DNA from: Xestospongia bergquistia
Taxonomy: Eukaryota > Porifera > Demospongiae > Haplosclerida > Petrosiidae
Direction: 5' to 3'
Assembly: GCA_963965975.1 (NCBI GenBank)
Contig: OZ014413.1
Location: forward strand, 7,466,501 to 7,530,500
Length of the DNA stretch: 64,000 nucleotides
Shown here: in pieces, positions 49,681-60,500 of the stretch
Layout of the letters: every line of letters starts with the position of its first letter
Numbering within the stretch: the first letter of the stretch is position 1
Made by a program: the position numbers and the translations under genes
Notes under the pieces: model-generated
Seen by the model: the letters and a program-made list of their open reading frames with translations, nothing else
Database searches by the model: none
Told to the model about the DNA's origin: nothing

Positions 49681-49923
49681 TAGACATGAGATACCATGTA
49701 CTATACTCAAATTAACAGTACAAGTGAGACTTCTAGTTTAACATGTTTTTAGAATCTATTTAGTAGTATATTGTTTAAAGTCAATTACAAGTAGATATCA
49801 CTTATGCTGTGGTCAACATCTTGGGAATCATGCACAGACATCATTAGACCACATCATCTTCTCTGTTCTTTACCATTCTCTACTTCAATTTCATTTTAAA
49901 AATAATTGACACTTACAGTGTAT

Positions 49924-49932
49924 TAAAATATG
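49924..49932. repeat. Target site duplication, left copy (TAAAATATG)
   Basis: Nine bases identical to 51010-51018, flanking the inverted terminal repeats of the element at 49933-51009. Confidence 0.88.
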
Positions 49933-51009
49933 GGAAGTGTCTAACCTACTGCAGTCACTGGTTAACCTTTATCTTGCCGGCAGAAGGAATGAAAGGGTTA
50001 AATAAACCGTTACTTAGCAACATAACAAATAATGTTAAATTTAACATAACAAAATAGTGTTACACACTAGCACAACATTTTCTACAGAACCAGTTCTTAG
50101 ACTTGGGTTTGGATACTACACCAACACAACCATAATGAAACCACTCTAAACAAGATTCACATATAATATTATCTCCATCAAGTTCATGTTGACATACATT
50201 ACAAATCCATAAATCAAAATCCTTCTTTCTTTGAACAACATCTTCCACAACAAGCCAAGCATCGTGTCAAAAGAAGTGCCTTACTAAGTTAATGTCAACA
50301 TTATCATCTAGTACAGCTGAAGATACTCTTTCTGGTCGGCACTCAACAGATTCCTCTTCAATTAACTCCCCATCCATAGCCTTGTCTATGATATCTGACT
50401 CCACAAACTAAGAAAGAACAACTAAATAATTGGAATGATCACAATAAATTATTATCCATAACATCATACTTTTTTCTTTTTCGGTATAATGCTTTGAAAT
50501 AAAAGAAGTGCACTTGGCTTTTTTCTTGTTCTTCTTAGAAGGAAGCCCGCAAACTGTTAATGTGTGCCCCTTTGGTCGTCCTCTCCTTTTCACAACTGGT
50601 GGCATGGTGAGGCCTACATGCATAACAATAATAATTGTTTGTGATGATGAGACTTACCCAATGAAATAGCTGTTTCATCTGATTTATCTGCCAGACGAGG
50701 ACGTTGCATCATTTGATGGCATAGTAGTAGTAGCAGTGCATGTAGGAGTAGAGTTAAAAGAAATACTGGCAGTAGGAATATGATATAGGTGTCTTCTGTA
50801 GTAACACTGTGTGTAGTAGAAGTAGGAACAATTCCGACTCGAAAGTTAACTGGTGAAGTTGTAGGTGGTTCCTCGTTCTCTTTACCACGAGTTGCCATGT
50901 TGTATAGTAATAATAATTATTTATAATTGTTGTTATAGTTATAAGTTTATTTAACCGGCAAGATAAAGGTTAACCAGTGACTGTCGTTGCCGGTAGGTTA
51001 GGCACTTCC
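49933..51009. mobile_element. Mutator-like DNA transposon, non-autonomous, 1,077 bp
   Basis: Bounded by inverted terminal repeats: left 49933-49980 begins GGAAGTGTCTAACCTAC and ends AGGTTAACCAG-complement/CCGG; right 50955-51009 ends GTAGGTTAGGCACTTCC. The inner 28 bp are identical apart from indels, and the right repeat carries 7 extra bases. It is flanked on both sides by the 9-bp direct repeat TAAAATATG, a perfect target duplication. A 9-bp duplication with ends starting GG fits the Mutator/MULE group; this classification is inference. It carries no transposase, only a PHD-finger gene, so it is either a gene-capturing element or a deletion derivative of an element that encodes such a protein. 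Confidence 0.85.
50060..50898 (-). pseudogene. AT-hook / PHD-finger gene inside the transposon
   Basis: Pieces on the minus strand: about 50657-50898 (MATRGKENEEPPTTSPVNFR, then low-complexity sequence that changes frame), 50470-50613 (KRRGRPKGH AT-hook and a Lys-rich stretch) and 50060-50407 (FVESDIIDKAMDGE ... NLVRHFF, TGA, HDAWLVVEDVV, then a full PHD finger C-x2-C ... C-x2-C-x4-H-x2-C ... C-x2-C). The PHD finger is intact at residue level (WICNVCQHELDGDNIICESC, EWFHYGC, WFCRKCC). A TGA at about 50266 breaks the third piece, and the intron phases of the three pieces do not agree, so I call it decayed. The last 62 residues (from 50248) form an uninterrupted frame with its own ATG. Confidence 0.7.
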
Positions 51010-51018
51010 TAAAATATG
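51010..51018. repeat. Target site duplication, right copy (TAAAATATG)
   Basis: Matches 49924-49932 exactly and directly follows the right terminal inverted repeat. Confidence 0.88.
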
Positions 51019-53099
51019 ACATGTCCTATAGTTATTGAATGGTCGCTGACTAGTTGGAACAGCACAGTGAATAATAAACTTAGTATCACTGGAATGGCAG
51101 AAACAGATGTATTTGATTTAGAAGGACAACAGAGAGAATAACAAAAAAGTCTTTAGAGCCACAGTAAGAACCCCGCGTGGACATTTCTCTTCCCTTTAGT
51201 AATTAGATCTTTACGGTCTAACCACGAGTTGAGCTATAGATCTTCGTTGGACAATTAGCTCAGTCATGCAAAAGGTAATTGTTATGTTATGAAAATAAGC
51301 CTTTTTAGTATCTTATTTCACAGTCCTCCTGTACTACGTGCATGCCCAAAAGAAAAAGGAAAAGATATTGAGTATGTATTCATTACTTGTTGTAACAACT
51401 ATAAAAATAATAATTGAAAGTTTTTATTAGTTTTCTTATGTGATCTGTCCAACTATCAATGTTGAAGTATCTTGTTCTTTTTGAGAGAAAGTTGTCTGTT
51501 CCATCAAGTCCACAACAAAACATACTAACAAGCATGTCAGTAATGATGACAATCTACATAATGAAAATACAGAACTAATGATTAATTTGGTTAAATTCCT
51601 ATTAAATTAATTGCATTCAATTTCCTATTGTATTTATTTTGTTCAATTGTCCATTGATCTTTAGTGTATTCATTTTACTGTTGAATCAATTCATCACTTT
51701 CCCATTGATCTTTTCTTCTCAATTTGTTAATGTTATATTAACACAGTTAACTGTGAAAACAACACACTACATTGTAGACATGTGATTCAACACAATCTTA
51801 ACACTATTTGACATGATATTAATTATGTACTGTTACTGTCTATCACACTGACCACAGAGACGATGATTACCTAGTGAACTGAGATCAATCAGGTAGCCTG
51901 ATTAAACACATATACAATATAAAAGTACTATAATCATGATTACAATATAAAATCATAATTATTTATAAACAACAATACAAAACTGATTATTTTAAATAAA
52001 ACATATCAGCTGTTATGTAATGATTTGATCATTGACTTTCTTGTTTTAATTGTAAAAAAAATTATAATTAATTCAACTATTATGTATGATAGTATAATTA
52101 TATAAAACATTATTTAATTTTGAAATAAAATACAACGGCTTCATAAACTTGAGATTCGATTTGATTTGATTCATTTTGATTGCTGATATCTGTCTTTAGT
52201 AATCAGTCAGCATGTCAGCATACTACATAGAATATATCAATATTATATTACAAGTAAATCACAGCTGTTTTCTATTTAGTATAGTTATTGTGTACATGTG
52301 TTAGTTGATATCTTGTACCTGTAGTAAATTCAATGTTTCATCTGCTGTAAATTAGATCCAAATCACTGATAACATAACAATGACCTAAGTAAATTCCTGT
52401 ATTATAGAAAAACATAATTTAATAGATCATATCATACTATCACAATATAATGGATTTAAGAAATATAACAATGTAAGACTGAGACATAATAATAATAATA
52501 TCATGACGTAATTATTTATGAGAAAAAAGATGTGACCACAGTACCTACTAACCTTACTAGGCTTGAGTGGGTGTGTCTTCAGTGTACTTTAATTAACTCA
52601 TAATTCATGTACTATGAACAATGTGAGACTGTCTGCACTATACAGTTGATAGACTATGCTCACAACCATATCTTGTGGTTCTTAAGAATAGAATTAGTAA
52701 AATTTTTGTTAAAGTATTAACAGCAATACCTACTATTAAAGAATAGTTCATATATAAGAGATCACATAGTGTTACTGATATTGACTTCACCACTAAAAGA
52801 TAGCATTAGTAACTATCAATAGATACATCTATTTCTTACAGCTTAAAGTAAAATAGATCAGCATTCATTCACCAACTGTCCACACTATGTTGCCTAGCAA
52901 CCAATGGGTGGGTACATACACTAGCACACATACAACATAAAATCACTCTTAACAGATTGTACTCAATAAATAGTCCACTATTTCCTATAATATTACATAT
53001 AAATATAATTATATAATACAAAAAATACTTTTGATTCAAAGTTTGCTTTCATGAACTTTAAAGCTCATAATACTGCTCACTCTGTCTTTCTTATCTAAA
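51019..53099. other. Intergenic, nothing coding recognised
   Basis: 2 kb of AT-rich sequence. A 15-codon plus-strand frame at about 51093-51140 (MAETDVFDLEGQQRE) and a less AT-rich patch at about 51160-51260 could be 5' exon or promoter remains. A perfect RFX-type X-box lies at 52889-52901. Confidence 0.5.
52889..52901. promoter_or_regulatory. RFX X-box palindrome GTTGCCTAGCAAC next to CCAAT
   Basis: An exact 13-bp X-box palindrome immediately followed by CAAT, which completes CCAAT on the plus strand. RFX factors bind this motif. No functional gene starts nearby: downstream on the minus strand is intergenic, and on the plus strand only the tail-exon remnants (opposite strand) follow. The role is unknown. 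Confidence 0.4.
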
Positions 53100-54710
53100 T
53101 TAAAATGACTCTCAGTTATTATCAAATGAAGATTGTTTAGAGAAAGCAGCATATTTCATCAGATTGTTCAGAATCACTGACTTCTTTTTTGTCTCTTTTC
53201 TCCTGTAATCATTGGGGATATATTAAGATATAACTCCATATTTATTACAATTACCTTATTGTTTTTTGGTACTCTTGTAAAAAATGGAGACACCTTTGAT
53301 ACTTATCTAATATGTCTTTACACTTATATTGTCTCCCTCTACTAATGAGTTCCTTATCATGTCCATTTCATATCTCCACATCACTATCAGATTACGAACA
53401 TGCATATTTATAACATGCATGCTGTTTTTTAGAGACACGGTAACTCTCAGATTAAACAGAATTACTCTTCTACCCTTCATTTCTTGATTCCTGTGGTAAA
53501 TGAATCCATAAATGATATTTTTTCTATGTTATTACCTTCAAATCTCTGGGATTATCTTTTTGGCAATAAGGATATTTTTTTGTTTGATATTTGTTGCATT
53601 CTCCAACAAGGTTTACCTCTAACTTCCTTATCATGTCTGTGATGTGTCACATGACTGTCAGGTGATGTATAATGACATCTTTGTTTCCTGGGATATCTCT
53701 CTGACTGGTCAGAATCCATAATTTTCAATGTCCATCTCATCTCTTTCTTTTCTGTGAGTAATAAACATGTGAAAGGACATTTCAGACTTTTAGTTTGTCT
53801 GGACAACTAATATTAAAATCAACAAACAAAACCAAGCTATGTATACAAAACAACAACCAATCAAAATAAATCTAAGATTAATTTTAACAGTGGCACATTC
53901 AATCTCACTAGCTTATTGGAGGGTGAATATAGTAATCTAGGACTTTGTGTGTCTGCCATGTCTGCTGATGAGGTCTCTGGTTAGAAATTCGCGAACAACT
54001 TTGTTCATTTCAACCAAATATGATATGTCAAAGATTCTATTCCTGCTAATTCATTGGCTGTTGCTATGGACTCATTAGATGTACTTTGATTGGTTGTTGT
54101 AATGTATATATAGCTTGGTTTGTTTGTTGATTTTTAGTATTAGTTGGATAGACCAACATAAAGTCTGAAATGTCCTTTCACAACTATTACCTCTCTACCT
54201 AAGACTTTTCAACAAATATACAAACATTATTAAGATTTAGTGATATTAAATACTACCTTTAATTTTCCTTTTTACTCTTACATGCATTGGTTTCCTTCTT
54301 TGATGATGATAAACTTTAATCTTTCTTTTTTTGCAAGGTTTCCATCTGATGGATTATTTACCATGTCCATATGATATGTCATGAGACTCTGAGTCTCTCT
54401 CAGGCGACATATGATGTCTTTGTTTCATAGGATATATGTCTATGTCTCTTTGAGACTGGTCAGAATCTTCTTCTCTATTCCTTCTTCCTACAACACAAAG
54501 TATCACTAATTTTAGGAAAAACAAGTCACTACATACTGTCTTGGATAATCATTCTGCTTTCATTTGACCTTTTCTCTTGTAAGATCTCCCTCCAGCTGGG
54601 TCTTTACTATGTCCATGTGATATGTCATATGACTCCTAGTATCTCTCAGTTAATGTACTTCAGAGGATAAATGTTTAAAACTTTTTAGACTGGTCATCAG
54701 TTTCTCCTGT
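53100..54710 (-). pseudogene. Degenerate tail exons downstream of a decayed death-domain exon
   Basis: Four or five diverged copies of the tail exon family, minus strand. Recognisable islands: about 54540-54700 (DLxGKDPAGGRSYKRK-like), 54250-54490, 53530-53755 (MDSDQSERYPRKQRCHYTSP and HHRHDKEVRGKPCW), 53260-53500 and 53100-53205. Stops and frameshifts are present in most. They line up behind the broken death-domain exon at 54756-55146, as the tail does in loci A and D. They are therefore the 3' end of a lost gene, or of an originally longer locus D. Confidence 0.65.
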
Positions 54711-54755
54711 GACAAGATCAAATATAAATCAAATTTTAATGTACTATCAAATTAC

Positions 54756-55146
54756 CATCTTTTGACAATTTTTTGTGTAGTATTGTTTTTTTCTTGTAAG
54801 TTCTTTATCATGTCCACCTGATATGTCAGACTCATGATGACTACTGTTATCATCTTGATTAATACTCAAAACATGTCTTTGTATCTTTTCTCCCATAGCA
54901 GTCTGTCCAATAAAATCACTCTTTACAACTGCAATGAGAGTGTTCCAAGTCACTTCTGTTGTACACTGATCAATCCACTGTTTTAATACTAATGATAATT
55001 TAGTGGACTCTAGACAATTCATGTACATTAGACACATAAGATCTGCATTAAGTACTCCCAAAGCTTCTCCAATGTCAAACCACAAATGACGAATGCTAGC
55101 TAACAAATTAAGGTCATGCTCATCTGGTTTTCAGAGAATCTAGCAT
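54756..55146 (-). pseudogene. Second, frameshifted copy of the locus D death-domain exon
   Basis: Nearly identical to the death-domain exon at 57642-58055 (ASIRHLWFDIGEALGVLNAD, EVTWNTLIAVVKSDF). A one-base loss near its 5' end (LENQ in place of LQKPDK) and a 3-bp loss shift the frame, and its tail-proximal part is altered. The acceptor at 55147 is kept. The upstream Roc-COR part is absent; instead, tail-exon remnants follow to the right. This suggests an unequal crossover that joined two 3' ends. Confidence 0.82.
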
Positions 55147-55199
55147 CTACATAAATAAAACAGAGCAATTGAAAACATGACAAATATAATAGAATATAT

Positions 55200-56297
55200 A
55201 CAAACCATAAATAAGTCTTATTTTCTTAAAGGCTGTGCCTCTTGTATTACTTAATTATTGAGTCTCCCTCAAGGTGGTCCCTTATTAGATGAAGTACTTG
55301 ATATGTCGTATGACTGAGTCAGTCAGATTAAATGAACATTTATAATAAACTTATTGTTTTGATGTTATGTCACCATTAGATTGATTAGAACTACTTTCTT
55401 CAAGTCTTTGCTTATAACCTGTGACGAGTTAATACAAATCCAATTTTCTCTAAATTGCATCAAACTTACCTTTATGATTTTTGTGTCTTTTTTGGGGAAT
55501 ATATACATACTTAATACTGTAATATTACATTTGCAAGATCTCCCTTCAGTTGTCTCGTTTCATATCCACTTGATATGTCACACAACCCTGAATCACTGAT
55601 ATACAAATTTTCTCTTTTCTAGGCAAAAAGACCACAATCAAAGTGATCAAATTTACTGTCCTCTGTATGTGAGTAAGTTAAAAGTTGTCTATGCATATAC
55701 TACATACATATTATGCCTTTTTGTTTCTTGCATCTCCTTTCAAATAATACTTTGTCTAATACTACTGTTTTCTCTTATAAGTCACCTTTCATTTGACTTT
55801 TTATGATGTTTATGTGATGTGTCATATAACACTTAGTCATTGTCAGATGATGTATAATAATGTATTTGTATCCAAGGAGATATATCAACATCAGACTCTG
55901 ACTGATTAGAATCTACTACTTCTGACTTCAATATTTTCTGCTCCTTTTCTATAATATAAATAAGAAAATAGTCAGTTTTGAACATAATGCCTTTGTTTCT
56001 TTCTGTAGATTATCTGATTGTCTTTTCTTTGATGATATAGTTAGTTACATATGATCTAACTTTTCTCTTATAAGGTCTTCCACCAGCTGGTTCCTTACCA
56101 TGAGCACTTGATATGTTATAATTATAATATTGTTGGCTGGTCACTGTCAAATAATGTACGTTTATGCTAAGCTTGATGCTTTTTTGACAAATGGATACCA
56201 TCAGAATGATCAGAATTACTTTCCTCTAATCTTTGTCATTTATATCCTGTGACAAGTTAATACTAACCAAATATATTCTTTGCTGTATTAAATTTAC
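55200..56297 (-). pseudogene. Degenerate tail-exon copies between locus D and the second death-domain exon
   Basis: Islands of the tail module at about 56030-56246 (SSAHGKEPAGGRPYKRK), 55730-55940, 55490-55660 and 55230-55420. The copy ending at 56246 has TGA at the same codon as the last locus D tail exon (CGA in intact copies). These exons lie beyond the predicted locus D stop and are probably not translated. Confidence 0.65.
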
Positions 56298-57596
56298 CTT
56301 TGTGTTCCTTGTGTCCACTTTTTGGCAAAGAAGTAGAAGTTTTAGCTAATATTCCTTTTCTCCTGTAAGGTTTCCCTCCAGCTGGTTCCTTACCATAAAC
56401 ACTGGATGTACCATAACACTATGAGTCACTGTCAGATGATAAGTGTTCATGATGAGTTGGTTGTTTGAACAAATGGTCATCATTTGAACCACTCCTTTCT
56501 AGTCTTTGTCATTTCTCTCCTGTAGAAAGTTCTAGACTAAGTTAAAATCAAAATGTTTTCTAAATTTACCTTTATGTTTCTTGTGTCCACTTTTTCGTGA
56601 TGAAGTAGAAGTTTTAGCTAATATTCCTTTTCTCCTGTAAGGTCTCCCTCCAGCTGGTTCCTTACCATAAACACTGGATGTACCATAACACTCTGAGTAA
56701 TTGTCAGATGATAAGTGTTCATGATGAGTTGGTTGATTAGACAAATGGTCATCATTTGAACCACTCCTTTCTAGTTTTTGTCGTTTCTCTCCTGTAGAAA
56801 ATTCTAGTTAAAATCAAAATGCTTTATAAATTTACCTTTATGTTTCTTGTGTCCACTTTTTCGTGATGAAGTAGAAGTTTTAGCTAATATTCCTTTTCTC
56901 CTGTAAGGTTTCCCTACAGTTGGTTCCTTACCATGAACACTGGATGTACCATATGACTCTGAGTCACTGTCAGATAATAAATGTTCATGATGAGTTGGTT
57001 GTTTGGACAAGTGGTCATCATTTGAACCACTCTTTTCTAGTCTTTGTAGTTTCTTTCCTGTAGAAAGTTCTAGTTAAAAATCAAAATGTTCTCTAAATTT
57101 ACCTTTATGTTTCTTGTGTCCACTTTTTGGCAAAGAAGTAGAAGTTTTAGCTAATATTCCTTTTCTCCTGTAAGGTTTCCCTCCAGCTGGTTCCTTACCA
57201 TAAACACTGGATGTACCATAACACTCTGAGTCACTGTCAGATGATAAGTGTTCATGATGAGTTGATTGATTAGATAAATAGTCATCATTTGAACCACTCC
57301 TTTCTAGTCTTTGTCGTTTCTCTCCTGTAGAAAGTTCTAGACTAAGTTAAAATCAAAATGTTCTCTAAATTTACCTTTATGTTTCTTGTGTCCACTTTTT
57401 CGTGATGAAGTAGAAGTTTTAGCTAATATTCCTTTTCTCCTGTAAGGTTTCCCTCCAGCTGGTTCCTTACCATAAACACTGGATGTACCATAACACTCTG
57501 AGTCATTGTCAGATGATAAGTGTTCATGATGAGTTGGTTGATTAGACAAATGGTCATCATTTGAACCACTCCTTTCTAGTCTTTGTCGTTTCTCTC
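56298..57596 (-). repeat. Five near-identical 222-bp tail exons of locus D
   Basis: Copies at 57375-57596, 57103-57324, 56836-57057, 56570-56791 and 56298-56519, each exactly 222 bp and phase 1 at both ends. They are separated by introns of only 44-50 bp that are themselves near-identical. Each encodes 74 residues: GEKRQRLERSGSNDDHLSNQ, then THHEHLSSD, GTSSVYGKEPAGGKPYRRKG and KSGHKKHKG. The last copy carries two stops (TGA near its start, TAG in the acidic block). Confidence 0.92.
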
Positions 57597-60500
57597 CTGT
57601 AGAAAGTTCTAGTTGAAAATCAAAATGTTCTCTAAATTTACCTTTATGTTTCTTATGTCCTTTTGACCTTTTGTGTAATGTTTTTTTCTTGTAAGGTTCA
57701 GTTAATTCTTTATCATGTCCACCAGATATGTCAGACTCATGATGACTGTTGTTATCATCTTGATTAATATTCAAAACATGTCTTTGTATCTTTTTTCCGA
57801 TAGCAGTCTGTCCAATAAAATCACTCTTTACAACTGTAATGATAGTGTTCCAAGTCACTTCTGTTGTACACTGATCAATCCACTGTTTCAATACTAATGA
57901 TAATTTAGTGGACTCTGGACAATTCATGTACATTAGACACATAAGATCTGCATTAAGTACTCCCAAAGCTTCTCCAATGTCAAACCACAAATGACGAATG
58001 CTCGCTAATAAATTAAGAAGGTCATGCTTATCTGGTTTTTGGAGAAATCTAACATCTACATAAAATAAAAGAGAGAACATATCAGAAGAAATGAATATAT
58101 ACAAAACTATAAAAAAGTGTTTTTTTTCTAAAGTTTATGCATAACTTGTATTAGCTAATTATGTAAAAACACAAAAATAAACTACAAGAAAGACCAGAAT
58201 TAATAAATAGTTCGCTTGACGTATTCTTTAAAGCTAAATAATAAAATATCTCCTTTATTACTTAGCTGATCCTTATGATAAACTATATACTTCCATCAAA
58301 TTACAAAAAATGAATAGCAACCTTACCTGCTTCGTTATCTGAAACATTTTGTAAAAGATTGTGAGACTAAAAGAAAAAATAATAAGACATTTCACTTTGA
58401 AAAGATAAAATACCTTATCAAACCAGATAGCATGATTTGCATTCAAACTCATTATTCCTTCACTCTGTACACATTTAGCAGCTACAGGATCATCATATTC
58501 ACATATAGCAGGATGAGGAGGTGTAGACTGACAAATAGTACATGGAAATCCAAAGAAATGACGAGACTTGTACATATAATGTAATGATTGAGTCACTGTC
58601 TTTATAGCTTTGTCAAGAGTTTGATAAATTTTATAGAAAGGTGCTGTCTCAAAAGGATTAATCCATATTTCAAGGTAAGTAGCTCGACATATAAGAGTAA
58701 TCTGATGGTAGTGTTTCCCAACTACAAAGGTAATCTTATTACGAAAATGAGGTGGTCTTCCTAAAGTCCATTTCATTTTAAATTGTTGCGTTGTGCTTAT
58801 TAAGTGAACTACTAGACAACAGAATACACCAACAGGACAGTAGCCACATTCAAAGTAGATCAACAAAGGAGCAGGAAGCATGGACTGATCTCTTTGTTCT
58901 TCTTCTATTGCAGCAGGTTTAAGAGCACAAGGCATAAAATAATAAATTGGCCAACTTTTATTAGCCATTGGCCCAGCAACAATATGGAGATGCTTTAGAA
59001 GTGAAACTATTATGACAGGAGACAAAAGATAATCTGACCTCTTAGATAGTTTTATAATATCTTCCTCTGTAAATTGACCAGTTGTACGAAAGTTATTTTC
59101 TAAAGCAGCATTTCCAGATGTCTCAAAAGTAAAGCAAGATGTGACAAGATAAGTAATACGATCAAATACTAGTTGTAGGTCAGTGATAACAATGTCTTTT
59201 AGTCCATACACCTCTGGATAGTACATAATACTACCTACTCTGTGATGAAGAAACCAGAGGGCAAACATAAAGTCTTCTCTGTCAGTAATACCACATTCCA
59301 ATGCTAACTTATAACAGGAATTAATGTCATGTAGAGACTTGTTAGTCTTTCTTAACTTAACACTAAATGTACACCAAGATACTGGAATGGGCAACTCTTG
59401 AAATTTGCTAGAGATAACATCTTGAAGTATACTTCGCAATTTGTCAATCTCTGTTTGGTCTTTCTTGGTATCAAGTGCATGAATCAGTTGATCTTTAGAG
59501 GCAGATTGTATCAAATTCTTTTGAAATAACTCACACTTTTTCAATTTCTCTTTAAGGTCTTTATTAATTTCTGCTACTTTAACATCACTCACAAGGTCTC
59601 TGTGGGTAGCAATAAGGAATGCAGCTGGTTCAGAATCATCATCAATTGGTGACTCTTTAAAACTCCATCCAATAGTGTTTTGTCTTAAACAAGCTATACT
59701 AGCTAATGAACGAAAAATAACTTCTTCATGAGTAAGAGATGTTTCATAAGGTTGTGATTCACCAGTAGATGACTGATACACAACAGGATAACGACTTGTC
59801 AAGTCTTCTGTTAACTTGAAAACTAGTAAATTGATAGCTGGACCAGTAATAAGAGCTGGTAATATTTCATGAAATTCAGGTTGTCCTCCAGTGTCAATGA
59901 TATGTAACATTGCATGATTGTCTCGACTGACTTGTTTAATTTTCTGTTCATATTCTCCTCTTTCATTAACAGGAATAGTTTGGAGAATTTCTGACAAAAC
60001 TTTAACAGCTTTAGTTTTAGGATCAACAGTACCAACATTTTTATCAACTTTAACTCTCTCAGCTATATTTGGTTCATGTTCATTATCCTTAGCTGAAATT
60101 TTAGCTACATGAGCAGTCACCTGATTACTGTCATCAACTGGTAATTGTCCCTGGGCCATCAATGTGCTGCTTAAGTTATCGTGACCTGCACTAACAAAAG
60201 GAGTCAATGAGGATGGTGTTAATTGATGCAAAGAACTCCAATACTTAATAGGTCTGGTAGGTTTGAGGTTATATTGCTGAGATGTGTTACTTAATACAGC
60301 TTCTAGAACAAACACTGCTTCTTCATCTATACTTTGTTTACTCCATTCAGTGATGTTTCGTAGACCAGAGATGATAGCACTTTCTTGATGTAGTTTACGA
60401 AAAGAATTTACCAGAACTGCTGCATCAACTACACCAGTACTAAGAGAAGGTTCTATAAGTGACTCATTCAATAGCCTTTTCTTCAAAGTACTTTTACCAG

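Noticed and set aside
51160-51270. Possible tRNA (TAGCTCAGTC-like box near 51258)
   Set aside because: No matching B box or cloverleaf with paired acceptor stem could be drawn.
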